Shown: positions 8,794 through 17,811, counted from the first letter of the stretch. The stretch: 64,000 nt of DNA from JARRON01 sp037383845 (GCA_037383845.1 JARRON010000007.1:21096-85095); one strand, 5' to 3'. Program-made: numbers and translations. Notes: generated by a model not told the origin, from the letters alone.

Positions 8794-9852
8794 ATGACCG
8801 AGGTTCAGGACAATCCCCTGGGCATCGACGGATTTGAGTTCGTCGAGTTCGCCGCCCCGGACGCCGCGCTTCTGCACAGCCTGTTTCGCCACATGGGCTT
8901 TACGGCGGTCGCCCGGCACCGTGACCGCAAGGTCACGCTCTACCGCCAGGCGGACATTAACTTCCTGGTGAACGAGGAGCCGGACAGCTTCGCGGCCGAT
9001 TTCGCCCGGGAGCACGGACCCTGCGCATGCGGCTTTGCCATTCGCGTTGCGGACGCGCCCACGGCGCGCGCGGTGGCTATCGACCGCGGCGCCAGTGCCC
9101 TGACCAACAAGCCGGACACCCTGGCCGTGCGGGCGCCGGTTATCGAAGGCATCGGGGGCGCCGCGCTGTACCTGGTGGATCGCTACGGCGACAAGGGCAG
9201 TATTTATGCTTCGGACTTCGAGTTTACAGACGGTGTGGACACCGCCCCGGCCGGCTTCGGACTGACGTTCATCGACCACCTGACGCATAACGTGCGCCAG
9301 GGCAACATGGACACCTGGGCGGATTTCTACGAGCGGATCTTCAACTTCCGCGAGATTCGCTATTTCGACATCAAGGGTTCCCAGACGGGGCTGGTGTCCC
9401 GGGCCATGACCGCACCCGACGGCATGGTCCGCATCCCGATCAACGAAGCCACCGACGACAAGTCCCAGATCGCCGAGTATCTGGAAGAGTACAACGGCGA
9501 AGGCATCCAGCACATTGCGCTGTTCACCGACGACATCTACGCGACCGTGGAGTCGCTGCGTTCCGAGGGCATCGAGTTCCTCGACGTGCCGGACACCTAC
9601 TACGAGATGGTGGACGAGCGGGTGCCGGGCCACGCTGAGGACCTCGGCAGGATGCAGGAGAACCGGCTGCTGATCGACGCGGACCCGGAAACCCGCAAGC
9701 AGCTCTTGCTGCAGATTTTCACCCAGACCTGCATCGGTCCGATCTTCTTCGAGATCATCCAGCGGAAAGGCAACGAGGGATTCGGCGAAGGCAACTTCCA
9801 GGCCCTGTTCGAGTCCATCGAGCGCGACCAGATGCGCCGCGGCGTTATCTAG
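8794..9852 (+). CDS. hpd: 4-hydroxyphenylpyruvate dioxygenase
   Basis: This non-haem Fe(II) enzyme converts 4-hydroxyphenylpyruvate and O2 to homogentisate, the committing step of tyrosine breakdown. The 352 residues show two vicinal-oxygen-chelate halves. The three iron ligands are readable in the C-terminal half: His in FIDHLTHNV, His in EGIQHIALFT and Glu in IFFEIIQRKG. The substrate-gating segment GFGEGNFQALFESIERDQ lies at the end. The ATG at 8794 has GGAGAG upstream (TTGGAGAGTTGCA). It is the first gene of the operon hpd-hmgA-fahA-maiA, behind the consensus promoter and palindrome described above. Confidence 0.97.
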   Translation: MTEVQDNPLGIDGFEFVEFAAPDAALLHSLFRHMGFTAVARHRDRKVTLYRQADINFLVNEEPDSFAADFAREHGPCACGFAIRVADAPTARAVAIDRGASALTNKPDTLAVRAPVIEGIGGAALYLVDRYGDKGSIYASDFEFTDGVDTAPAGFGLTFIDHLTHNVRQGNMDTWADFYERIFNFREIRYFDIKGSQTGLVSRAMTAPDGMVRIPINEATDDKSQIAEYLEEYNGEGIQHIALFTDDIYATVESLRSEGIEFLDVPDTYYEMVDERVPGHAEDLGRMQENRLLIDADPETRKQLLLQIFTQTCIGPIFFEIIQRKGNEGFGEGNFQALFESIERDQMRRGVI

Positions 9853-9882
9853 GCGGCGCCAGACCGGACGACGGAGAAGACC

Positions 9883-11013
9883 ATGCGGAAGTGGATCAGC
9901 TTTCCCCGGGTCGAGGGCCGCGCGTCGCGCCAGGCCCATGCCGCGCTGCCCGAGGGCACGTACGAGCGGGAACTGGGCAAGGAAGGCTTCTTCGGCCCGG
10001 CCACCCACATGTACCACCGGCGGCCGCCGACGGGCTGGACGGGGTTCGAGGGGCCGCTGAGGCCGCGCGCCTTCGACACCACGCGGTTCGACGGATCACA
10101 GTCTTCACCCTGGGACGCGCCGTTGCTGTTGTACAACGCCTCGGTGAAGCTTCGGCACTGGCGGCTGTCCGGAAGCATGCCGGCCCTGGCCCGCAACTCC
10201 GACGGCGACGAGCTGCTGTTTCTGCACGAGGGCGAGGCGGAGCTGTTCTGCGACTATGGTCACCTGTCCCTGCGCGAGGGCGACTACCTTGTGCTGCCCA
10301 GGGGCACCATGTGGCGGCTGGAGGTGGAGGCGCCGGTGAACGTCCTGCTCATCGAGGCCACCAACGACAGCTTCCGGCTGCCCGACAAGGGCATCCTGGG
10401 CCCCCACGCGATCTTCGACGAGGCCATGCTGGACGTGCCGTCCATCGACCAGGCCTTTACCGCCCAGCAGGACGACACCGCGTGGCGCGTCGAGGTGAAG
10501 CGCCGGGACCAGGTGTCGGTCATCAGCTATCCCTACAACCCGCTGGACGCCGTGGGCTGGAAAGGCGACCTGGCGCCGGTCCGCATCAACTGGAGGGATA
10601 TCCGCCCGCTGATGTCGCACCGGTACCACCTGCCGCCGTCCGCCCACTCAACCTTCGTGGCTTCCCGGTTCGTGGTCTGCACGTTCGTACCGCGGCCTTT
10701 CGAACGCGACGAGGATGCACTGAAGGTGCCGTTTTTCCACAATAACGACGACTTCGACGAAGTGATTTTCTATCATGCCGGCGAGTTCTTCTCCCGGGAC
10801 AACATCCATCCCGGAATGATCACCCTGCATCCCTGCGGGTTCACCCACGGGCCCCACCCGAAGGCGCTCGGGAACATGTTCCGTCAGAAAGCACCGGGCA
10901 CCAACGAGGTGGCCGTGATGCTGGATACCCGGGATGCGCTGGAGGTTGCGGATGACGCGGCCGCGGTGGAGTGGAGCGGTTACGTGGACAGCTGGAAAGG
11001 AGGCGGATCTTGA
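9883..11013 (+). CDS. hmgA: Homogentisate 1,2-dioxygenase
   Basis: It cleaves the homogentisate ring with O2 to maleylacetoacetate. The 376 residues are shorter than the roughly 430 of Pseudomonas or human enzymes but fit the shorter bacterial group. It has a cupin-like fold with DELLFLHEGEAELFCDYG and GDYLVLPRGTMWRLE in the first half. The iron-binding region in the second half includes FFHNNDDFDEVIFYHAGEF and LHPCGFTHGPHP. GGAGAAG precedes the ATG. The gap from hpd is 30 nt, and the stop overlaps the TTG start of fahA. Confidence 0.95.
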   Translation: MRKWISFPRVEGRASRQAHAALPEGTYERELGKEGFFGPATHMYHRRPPTGWTGFEGPLRPRAFDTTRFDGSQSSPWDAPLLLYNASVKLRHWRLSGSMPALARNSDGDELLFLHEGEAELFCDYGHLSLREGDYLVLPRGTMWRLEVEAPVNVLLIEATNDSFRLPDKGILGPHAIFDEAMLDVPSIDQAFTAQQDDTAWRVEVKRRDQVSVISYPYNPLDAVGWKGDLAPVRINWRDIRPLMSHRYHLPPSAHSTFVASRFVVCTFVPRPFERDEDALKVPFFHNNDDFDEVIFYHAGEFFSRDNIHPGMITLHPCGFTHGPHPKALGNMFRQKAPGTNEVAVMLDTRDALEVADDAAAVEWSGYVDSWKGGGS

Positions 11014-11996
11014 AACTCGGAAGCCTGGCCGAAGGAGGTCGCGACGGTACCCTGGTGGTTGTCAGCGGGGATCTGAAGCGAGCCGCCGCCGCCGGCCGCA
11101 TCGCGCCGACCCTGCAGGCGGCCCTGGACGACTGGGCCGCTGCGGAGCCGCAGCTCAAGGAACTGGCAAGTGCCCTCGAGGCGGGCAGCGCCGACGGCGC
11201 CTTCGACCTCGACATGGAAAGCCTGGCCGCACCTCTGCCCCGCGCCTACCAGTTCCTGGACGGCAGCGCGTACCTGGCCCACGTGGAGCGGGTGCGCAGG
11301 GCCCGTGGCGCGGAGATGCCGCCTTCCTTCCTCACCGACCCGCTGATGTACCAGGCGGTCTCCGACGGCTTCCTGCCACCTACCGGCGCCATCCCCGTCG
11401 TCAGCGAGGAATTCGGCATCGATTTCGAGGCGGAAGTTTGCGTCGTTACCGGGGACGTCCCCATGGGCGCGACACCGGAGGAGGCGGGTGACTCTGTCCG
11501 GCTGCTCTGCCTGGTCAACGACGTGTCCCTGCGGAACCTGATCCCGGCGGAACTGGGCAAGGGCTTCGGCTTCCTCCAGAGCAAGCCCCGTTCGGCCCTC
11601 TCGCCGGTCATGGTGACCCCCGACGAACTCGGAAACTCCTGGCGTGACGGCAAGCTGCACCTGCCGCTGATTACGACCCTGAACGGCGTCCGCTTTGGCG
11701 AACCGGATGCGGGCGTGGACATGCAGTTCTCCTTTCACGACCTCATCGCCCACGCGGCTCGCACGCGCCCCCTGGCAGCGGGCACCATCGTGGGTTCGGG
11801 CACCATCGCCAACCAGGACGAGTCGCGGGGCTCCTCGTGCATGGCGGAAAAGCGGGTCCTGGAGGTCATCCACGACGGCGAAGCCAGGACACCGTTCCTG
11901 TCCTATGGTGACCGGGTGACCATCGAGATGCTGGATGCCGAGGGCCGCAGCATCTTCGGCCGGCTGGACCACGTGTTCCAGGAATACCGCCGCTGA
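11010..11996 (+). CDS. fahA: Fumarylacetoacetate hydrolase (fumarylacetoacetase)
   Basis: It hydrolyses fumarylacetoacetate to fumarate and acetoacetate, the last step of the pathway. About 328 residues are coded from a TTG at 11010 that overlaps the hmgA stop (TTGA). I choose it because AAAGGAGG lies 6 nt upstream and KLGSLAEGGRDGTLVVVSGD is a typical family N-terminus. The catalytic domain shows the metal ligands in EFGIDFEAEVCVVTGDVPMG, then LVNDVSLRNL, FGFLQSKPRSAL and VGSGTIANQDESRGSSCMAE. The rare start codon and overlap suggest expression tied to hmgA translation. Confidence 0.94.
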   Translation: MKLGSLAEGGRDGTLVVVSGDLKRAAAAGRIAPTLQAALDDWAAAEPQLKELASALEAGSADGAFDLDMESLAAPLPRAYQFLDGSAYLAHVERVRRARGAEMPPSFLTDPLMYQAVSDGFLPPTGAIPVVSEEFGIDFEAEVCVVTGDVPMGATPEEAGDSVRLLCLVNDVSLRNLIPAELGKGFGFLQSKPRSALSPVMVTPDELGNSWRDGKLHLPLITTLNGVRFGEPDAGVDMQFSFHDLIAHAARTRPLAAGTIVGSGTIANQDESRGSSCMAEKRVLEVIHDGEARTPFLSYGDRVTIEMLDAEGRSIFGRLDHVFQEYRR

Positions 11997-12006
11997 TCCC
12001 CGGGCC

Positions 12007-12648
12007 ATGAAGCTGTATTCCTACTGGCGCAGCTCCGCGGCCTGGCGGGTGCGGATCGCGCTTAACCTCAAGGGCATGGAGTGGGAGACGTCGCCCGTCC
12101 ACCTGGTACGGGACGGCGGAGAACAGCGGAAACCGGACTATCTTTCCGTGAATCCCCAGGGACTGGTCCCCGTCCTCCAGGACGGAGACATCAGCCTCAC
12201 CCAGTCCCTGGCGATCATCGAGTACCTGGAGGAGCGTCAGCCAGAGCCGCCCCTCCTGCCTGCCGACGCCGCCGGGCGGGCCCGGGTCCGCAGCCTCGCC
12301 CAGCTGGTGGCCTGCGACATCCATCCGCTCAACAACCTGCGCGTTCTGCAGTACCTCACAGGCCAGGGCGGCTTCGACGAGGCAGCACGGGACCGCTGGT
12401 ACCGGCACTGGATTGCCTGCGGGTTTGAGGCCCTGGAGCAGCGGCTGGTGGAAGAGCCCGGCACCGGCCGCTTCTGCCATGGCGACCGCCCCGGTCTCGC
12501 CGACTGCTGCCTTGTTCCGCAGGTCTACAACGCCCGGCGCTTCGACTGCGACCTGCAGCCCTTCCCCACCATCCTGCGCATCGATGCAGCCTGCAGCGAG
12601 CTGGAAGCGTTCGCCGCCGCGGCGCCCGAGCGCCAGCCCGACGCCTGA
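12007..12648 (+). CDS. maiA: Maleylacetoacetate isomerase (zeta-class glutathione transferase)
   Basis: It isomerises maleylacetoacetate to fumarylacetoacetate using glutathione. The 213 residues carry the zeta-class signature SSAAWRVRIALNLKG at residues 8-22, in place of the more usual SSCSWRVR, with the first Ser kept. The thioredoxin-like half continues with NPQGLVPVLQDGD and TQSLAIIEYLEER; the helical half has CDIHPLNNLRVLQYL and GDRPGLADCCLVPQVYNA. It sits 10 nt after fahA and completes a four-gene operon covering every step from 4-hydroxyphenylpyruvate to fumarate plus acetoacetate. Confidence 0.95.
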   Translation: MKLYSYWRSSAAWRVRIALNLKGMEWETSPVHLVRDGGEQRKPDYLSVNPQGLVPVLQDGDISLTQSLAIIEYLEERQPEPPLLPADAAGRARVRSLAQLVACDIHPLNNLRVLQYLTGQGGFDEAARDRWYRHWIACGFEALEQRLVEEPGTGRFCHGDRPGLADCCLVPQVYNARRFDCDLQPFPTILRIDAACSELEAFAAAAPERQPDA

Positions 12649-12673
12649 GGCGTGGCCCGGCGCCGGTCGTCCC

Positions 12674-13336
12674 GTGACGGACGCTACTCTGATCATATTC
12701 GACTGCGACGGGGTGCTGGTGGACTCCGAGCCCCTGGCCAACGCCGTGCTGCACGCCGAGCTTGCAAGGCTCGGAGACGCACTGTCCCTGGCCGAGAGCA
12801 CGGCCCTGTTCACCGGCCTGAGCCTGCCCTCGTGCACGGAGATCATCCGGAGGCGCCTGGGCCGCCCGCCGCCCGCGGATTTTCTTCCGCGGCTTCGCTC
12901 CGGTGTGGCGGCGGCCTTCCGCCGGGACCTGGCACCCGTGGCCGGCGTGGAGGCGGTCCTGCAAGGGCTCGACCGTCCGTACTGCGTCGCCTCCAGCGGC
13001 AGCCACGAAAAGATCCGGTTCTCCCTCGGCCTCACGGGCCTGGAGCAGTTCTTCCCTCCGGACCGGATTTTCAGCGCCGATGACGTGGTGCGCGGAAAGC
13101 CTGCCCCCGACCTGTTCCTCCATGCCGCGGACGCCATGGGTTTTCACCCCGGGAACTGCTTGGTGGTCGAGGATTCCCGGCCCGGTGTCACGGCGGCGCG
13201 GGCTGCGGGAATGGCCGTGCTGGCCTTTGCGGGCCGGGGTGAACCCCAATCGCTCCGGGAGGCAGGCGCCGAAGTTGTCTTCACCAGCATGGACGAGCTT
13301 CCCGCCCTGCTTCGCGCATCGGCCCCCGGCGCCTGA
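12674..13336 (+). CDS. HAD-superfamily phosphatase (phosphoglycolate phosphatase/beta-phosphoglucomutase-like)
   Basis: About 220 residues from the GTG at 12674. HAD motif I is IIFDCDGVLVDSEP at the N-terminus with both catalytic Asp residues; motif II is CVASSGSHEKI; the motif III Lys is in DDVVRGKPAPDLFLHAA; motif IV is CLVVEDSRPGVTAARAAGM. The helical cap between motifs I and II places it with subfamily IA. It follows maiA by 25 nt and may be cotranscribed, but it has no known role in tyrosine breakdown. The substrate cannot be assigned. Confidence 0.88.
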   Translation: MTDATLIIFDCDGVLVDSEPLANAVLHAELARLGDALSLAESTALFTGLSLPSCTEIIRRRLGRPPPADFLPRLRSGVAAAFRRDLAPVAGVEAVLQGLDRPYCVASSGSHEKIRFSLGLTGLEQFFPPDRIFSADDVVRGKPAPDLFLHAADAMGFHPGNCLVVEDSRPGVTAARAAGMAVLAFAGRGEPQSLREAGAEVVFTSMDELPALLRASAPGA

Positions 13337-13441
13337 GATGCCAGGTACCACCTGTCTGGACTATCTTGCAGCCATGGCAGACTGCGCAGCCGACCGCCGG
13401 CTCCGATGCATGCCGCATAGGGCGCTGCGGATGAACAGGGC

Positions 13442-15547
13442 ATGACGGAGCCGGCTTTCAAACCCGGAGAGAACTGCTGGCAGGCCTGCCGGGCGGCCCG
13501 AAGCGCGATCATCGTCGATGGCGAGGCTTATTTCCGTGCCCTGCACGAGGCGCTCGGCTGCGCCCGCCACCAGGTGATGATCCTGGCCTGGGACGTGGAC
13601 AGCCGGACCGAACTGCTCCGCGGAAAAGCGGCCTCCGGCGTCCGTGCCACCGGCCTCGAGGAGCGGCTGCACGAGGTCCTGGATAACCAGCACGACCTGC
13701 ACGTCTACCTGCTGGACTGGGATTTTTCCGTGGTGTATCTGCTCGAGCGGGAATGGATGCCGGTCTTCCGGCTCCCCTGGGCCCGCCACCGCCGCCTGGC
13801 CTTTGAGCTGGACGGTCAGCTGCCCGCCGGAGCGTCCCATCACCAGAAGATCGTGGTCATCGACGACGCCGTGGCCTTTGCCGGCGGACTGGATATCACC
13901 CGGGCCCGCTGGGACACCTCCGAGCACAAGGCCCGGCATCCCCAGCGGCGCCTGCCGGACGGAGGCCGCTATGGTCCGTTCCACGACCTGCAGGCCCTCG
14001 TCGCGGGAGAACCGGCCCGCGCGCTCGGGAAGCTGGCAAGACAGCGCTGGCTCCGGGCGACCGGCCAGTCCCTGCCGGAGCCGCCCGACCGGGACTGGGA
14101 GGACTGCTGGCCGGCATCTGTGAAGGAAGGCTTTGACGACCTGCCGGTCGCCATCGCGCGCACCAGCGCCCAGTACGGCGAATTCCCGGAGCACCGGGAG
14201 GTGGAGAAGGGCTACCTGGAGCAGATCGCCGCCGCCCGTGACTACCTGTATTTCGAAAACCAGTACCTCACCTCTGCGGATATCGTGGACGCCCTGTGCC
14301 GGCGCCTCAGCGCTGAGCAGGGCCCGGAGATCGTCATCGTCGTGCCCCGCAAGGCCAGCGGATGGCTGGAAGAGACGACCATGGGGGAGGGCAGGGACCG
14401 TTCCGCCGCCAGCCTCCGGGAAGCGGACCGCCACGGACGGCTGCGGATTCTCTGCCCCATGACCGGGGGCAGGGATGACCGGTTCATCAACGTCCACGGG
14501 AAGCTGCTCATTGCCGACGATCGGTGGATGCGCGTCGGCTCGGCGAACCTGAGCAACCGCTCCATGCGGCTGGATACGGAGTGTGACCTGGTGTTCGACG
14601 GGGGCGGAGAGACCCAGGCCGCCCGGTGGCTGCTGGCCCGTCTGCTGGGAGAGCATACGGGGGCCGGAACCGAAGCCGCCCGCGCCGCCCTGGACCGGGA
14701 GGACGGGCTGATCGCCGCCGTGGAGGCGCTGACCAAACCGGGCCGGCGCCTTGAGCCGCTGCCAGAGGGGGAAGTGGAACCCATGCTGGATCCGGCCGTG
14801 GAGATCGCCGACCCGGAAGAGCCGCTGGAGCCTGCGGCGTTCAGCGCCATGCTGGCCGGTGCGGACGAACCGGAACCGTCTGGCCGGAGCGGCCTCTGGA
14901 TCATTCTCGGCGCACTGGCGCTGCTCATCGCCCTGGGGATCGCCTGGAAAACCACGCCCCTGGGGGAATGGCTGTCGCCCGAGACGCTGGGCCGATGGCG
15001 GGAGGCGCTTGCGTCTGCCCCGTGGGCACGCCCCGCTGCGGTGCTGGTGTTCCCGCTGGCCTCCTTCGCCGTTGCGCCGGTCACGCTGCTGATCGCGGTG
15101 GCCGGGGTAATATTCGGTCCCTACGAGGGCTTCGCCATCAGCATCGTGGGCGTCGGGCTTGCGGCTGCCGCGAACTACGCCGTCGGGGCCGGCCTCGGGC
15201 GGCGATTCGTGCGCCGTGTGGCGGGCTCGCGGGTCAACCGCGTCAGCCGTCGCCTCGCCAGGCAGGGCATTCTCGCCATGGCCGCGCTGCGGCTGGTTCC
15301 CGTGGCGCCCTTTACGGTGGTCAACCTGGTGGCCGGCGCGTCTCACATCAGCTTCCGCGACTACCTGCTGGGGACACTGCTGGGCATGGCGCCCGGCATC
15401 GCCGCTCTCAGCTGGTTCACGGGCAATGCAGGCTCCCTGGTTGCCGGCCCGGGACTGCGCGAGGTGACGGTGTTCCTGGTGGGTCTCGGCCTGCTCATCG
15501 CCGCCGTGGTGGGCTTGCGGGCGTGGCTGAAAAGCCGTGCCCGGTAA
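13442..15547 (+). CDS. Phospholipase D/cardiolipin synthase-like protein fused to a C-terminal VTT (DedA/SNARE-associated) membrane domain
   Basis: 701 residues. Two PLD half-sites are readable: ASHHQKIVVIDDAVAFAGGL (HxK around residue 137) and NVHGKLLIADDRWMRVGSAN (around residue 350), the second followed by LSNRSMRLDTECDL. A hydrophobic helix near residue 482 (LWIILGALALLIALGIAW) leads into a membrane domain of about 170 residues resembling VTT proteins (FAVAPVTLLIAVAGVIFGPY, then LGRRFVRR and MAALRLVPVAPFTVVNLVAG). The PLD part should act on phospholipids at the membrane face. The VTT part belongs to a fold linked to lipid scrambling or transport. Coupling lipid chemistry to lipid movement is an inference. 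Confidence 0.9.
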   Translation: MTEPAFKPGENCWQACRAARSAIIVDGEAYFRALHEALGCARHQVMILAWDVDSRTELLRGKAASGVRATGLEERLHEVLDNQHDLHVYLLDWDFSVVYLLEREWMPVFRLPWARHRRLAFELDGQLPAGASHHQKIVVIDDAVAFAGGLDITRARWDTSEHKARHPQRRLPDGGRYGPFHDLQALVAGEPARALGKLARQRWLRATGQSLPEPPDRDWEDCWPASVKEGFDDLPVAIARTSAQYGEFPEHREVEKGYLEQIAAARDYLYFENQYLTSADIVDALCRRLSAEQGPEIVIVVPRKASGWLEETTMGEGRDRSAASLREADRHGRLRILCPMTGGRDDRFINVHGKLLIADDRWMRVGSANLSNRSMRLDTECDLVFDGGGETQAARWLLARLLGEHTGAGTEAARAALDREDGLIAAVEALTKPGRRLEPLPEGEVEPMLDPAVEIADPEEPLEPAAFSAMLAGADEPEPSGRSGLWIILGALALLIALGIAWKTTPLGEWLSPETLGRWREALASAPWARPAAVLVFPLASFAVAPVTLLIAVAGVIFGPYEGFAISIVGVGLAAAANYAVGAGLGRRFVRRVAGSRVNRVSRRLARQGILAMAALRLVPVAPFTVVNLVAGASHISFRDYLLGTLLGMAPGIAALSWFTGNAGSLVAGPGLREVTVFLVGLGLLIAAVVGLRAWLKSRAR

Positions 15548-15660
15548 GTCGCGGTGACGGGCGGCCCGCGGTCATCAGGGGGACACTTCGGAAACTGCGG
15601 CCTGTGTGCCGCGCCAGCGGCGCTAAAATCTCTTCCAGACACTAGCCAGGATGCAGGGTG

Positions 15661-16137
15661 ATGAGCCGTTTCAGCCTGAACAAGATTCCCGAACAGCCGG
15701 GCGTCTACGCCTTTTACGAGCACGACCAGTGCGTGTTTGCCGGTTTCAGCAGCAATCTCCGGGAGCGCATCGAGCACCACCTGGTGGGTGGGTCGCCGCC
15801 CGAAGCCGGTGGTATGCGCTCCGCCCGGCTGCATCCCGAGCGCGTCACCGAGGTCTGCTGGTGGCTTGACGAAGCATTCGAAGACCCGGCGCGCCGGGAG
15901 GCCGCCTGGGAGCTGGCCATCCAGGCGCTGGCGCCGGTGCTTCGGCCCCGGTTCTCCCTCTCGCCGCCGGCGGTTGCCGCGCTGGAGGACCATGCCTTCG
16001 TCAAGCGCATGGAAAAGACCTTCACCGGCACGCCTTCCGGTGTCTTCGTCCCTCAGACGCTGGACGCCATGGCCCGGACCATCCTCGAGCTGGAGGAGAA
16101 GGTCGAGGATCTGGAGAAGAAGCTCAGCAAGAGCTGA
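15661..16137 (+). CDS. Stand-alone GIY-YIG-like domain protein with a C-terminal coiled coil
   Basis: About 158 residues. The N-terminal 90 resemble a GIY-YIG nuclease fold as in UvrC: IPEQPGVYAFYEHDQCVFAG (GVY and FAG in place of GIY and YIG), NLRERIEHHL carrying the usual Arg, and a Glu in AAWELAIQALAPVLRPRF matching the UvrC ExxxIxxxxPxxN-type segment. The last 25 residues are a strongly charged heptad pattern (ILELEEKVEDLEKKL), likely a coiled coil. The ATG at 15661 is chosen; a GTG one codon earlier is possible. Whether it still cuts DNA is uncertain because the second Tyr is Phe. Confidence 0.7.
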   Translation: MSRFSLNKIPEQPGVYAFYEHDQCVFAGFSSNLRERIEHHLVGGSPPEAGGMRSARLHPERVTEVCWWLDEAFEDPARREAAWELAIQALAPVLRPRFSLSPPAVAALEDHAFVKRMEKTFTGTPSGVFVPQTLDAMARTILELEEKVEDLEKKLSKS

Positions 16138-16149
16138 GCCGGCGGCGGG

Positions 16150-16779
16150 TCAGGCCGCGGCGCTCGGCCGGGCCGAGACCTCCTGGTGCCACCGTTCCAG
16201 GCCGTCCAGGCCGGCCGGCCAGGGCATCCGCACCGTCCGTGCGAACTCAACGATGCACAGGGCGGTGATGTCGGCCACCGTGAACGCGGGACCCGCGACG
16301 TAGGGTGACAACCTGAGTCTTTCATCCAGCACCGCGTAGAACTCGGCCACCCGCTGCCGGCCCCGCTCGGCGAGGGCCGGGATGGCCGCGTGTCCGGCAC
16401 GCCCGGCAACCGCCCGCTCGGCGAAACGCGGATGACCGTTGCGGAACCCGTCCATGACCGGCAGGCCCCCGTCGAACTCGATATGACGGTTCCAGCTCTC
16501 GACGATGGCCTTTTCCCGGGGATCGGAGCCCATGAGTGGCGGCTCCGGCTGCAGCTCCTCGAAATAGCGGCAGATGGCCATGCTTTCGTCGATGACGGTA
16601 CCGTCGTCCAGCACCAGGGTGGGCAGAAGACCCCGGGGATTGATGGCCAGGAACGCCGGGGACAGGTTCTCCCCGGCCCCGATGTCGACTTCCGTTCTGG
16701 GCAATTCGATGCCTTTCTCGGCCAGGAAGATCCGGACCCGCCGGGGGTTGGGCGCCAGGGTTGAATCGTAAAGCTTCAT
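16150..16779 (-). CDS. Glutathione S-transferase family protein
   Basis: 209 residues with an N-terminal thioredoxin-like domain (MKLYDSTLAPNPRRVRIFLA, NPRGLLPTLVLDDG, IDESMAICRYFEEL) and a helical C-terminal domain containing SPYVAGPAFTVADITALC, the conserved GST motif. Near the usual catalytic Ser/Tyr/Cys the protein has STLAPNPRR. It converges with the GIY-YIG gene with 12 nt between stops. Substrate unknown. Confidence 0.9.
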   Translation of the reverse strand: MKLYDSTLAPNPRRVRIFLAEKGIELPRTEVDIGAGENLSPAFLAINPRGLLPTLVLDDGTVIDESMAICRYFEELQPEPPLMGSDPREKAIVESWNRHIEFDGGLPVMDGFRNGHPRFAERAVAGRAGHAAIPALAERGRQRVAEFYAVLDERLRLSPYVAGPAFTVADITALCIVEFARTVRMPWPAGLDGLERWHQEVSARPSAAA

Positions 16780-17064
16780 GGGCAGTCTCCCGCAGGCGAA
16801 GGGTGAAGCCTAACCGAACCTGCGCGGCGCCGGCGCAAGCTCTCCTGGTCTACGGAGCGCGCCGGCGGGGCTATTCAGGCCCCTTACGCCGGTCCGGCCG
16901 AGGCATATCGGGTTGCCGGTGGCCGGGGAGCCCGAGCCGCCGGAAACGGCAGCGCCGACAGCGGCGGAACACGCTGGCCGGAGCGGCCGAGCCAAATCAA
17001 GGGCTTGCATCGAAGACCGGGAATGGCCTCTAATCAGGGGAGCTTTCGAAGCGGTTTTACATAA
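16780..17064. other. Divergent intergenic region without a recognised gene
   Basis: About 285 nt between the divergent GST and ParA genes. It is GC-rich; I see no convincing open frame, RNA gene or strong promoter. It must hold the promoters of both flanking genes. Confidence 0.5.
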
Positions 17065-17811
17065 GTGAGCGTTCTGCAGTCTGCCATTCCCCGCCGTCGC
17101 ATCGTCCTGCTGAATCCAAAGGGTGGATCCGGCAAGACCACCCTGGCCACCAACCTGGCGGCCTGCTATGCGGCCCGCGGCCTGGCCACTGCCCTGATGG
17201 ACTATGACCCCCAGGGCTCGAGCCTGCGCTGGCTGAAACTGAGGCCGGCGAACAGCCCGGGAATCTACGGCGTGGATGCGGCCTCGCGGCCGATGAACGT
17301 GACACGAAGCTGGCAGCTGCGCGTGCCCCCCGAGACCTCGATGGTCATCGTGGACACGGCCGCCGCCATCCCCTCGGCGCAACTCGCCGAGTACACGCGG
17401 ACCGCGGATGCCATCGTCGTTCCCGTGGGCTCGTCGGACATGGACATCCATGCCGCCTCCCGTTTCATCGCCGACCTGCTGCTCGTGGCGCGGGTGAATC
17501 GCCGGGAGCACAACGTCGCCGTGGTGGCCAACCGGGTGAACGCCCGCTCCGTCGCCAGTCGGAAGCTCATGCGGTTCCTGGACCGTCTCTCCATTCCCGT
17601 GGCGGCGACCCTCCGGGCGACGCAGAACTACGCCCACGCCTCCGACGCCGGACTGGGCATTCACGAGTTCGACGAGCCCCGTTTCAGGCGGGACGTCAAC
17701 CAGTGGGAACCGCTGCTGGACTGGCTGGAGCGAACCTGCCGCCGGACGGCATCTCCCGGGGAGATGGGCCTGGCCTTCCGTTCCCGCCCCAGCGAGGCTG
17801 TCGGCGGGTAG
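17065..17811 (+). CDS. Orphan ParA-family ATPase
   Basis: 248 residues from a GTG. The deviant Walker A motif LLNPKGGSGKTTLATNLAA is at residues 15-33, the A' region is ALMDYDPQGSSLRWL, and Walker B is MVIVDTAAAIP. The later VVANRVNARS resembles the nucleotide-base segment. Such ATPases position chromosomes, plasmids or protein complexes by patterned surface binding. No ParB or centromere-like repeats lie nearby, so it is not a classical segregation pair; it may position another cargo. The last 151 nt overlap, on the opposite strand, the 3' end of the DUF3080 gene. Confidence 0.88.
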   Translation: MSVLQSAIPRRRIVLLNPKGGSGKTTLATNLAACYAARGLATALMDYDPQGSSLRWLKLRPANSPGIYGVDAASRPMNVTRSWQLRVPPETSMVIVDTAAAIPSAQLAEYTRTADAIVVPVGSSDMDIHAASRFIADLLLVARVNRREHNVAVVANRVNARSVASRKLMRFLDRLSIPVAATLRATQNYAHASDAGLGIHEFDEPRFRRDVNQWEPLLDWLERTCRRTASPGEMGLAFRSRPSEAVGG

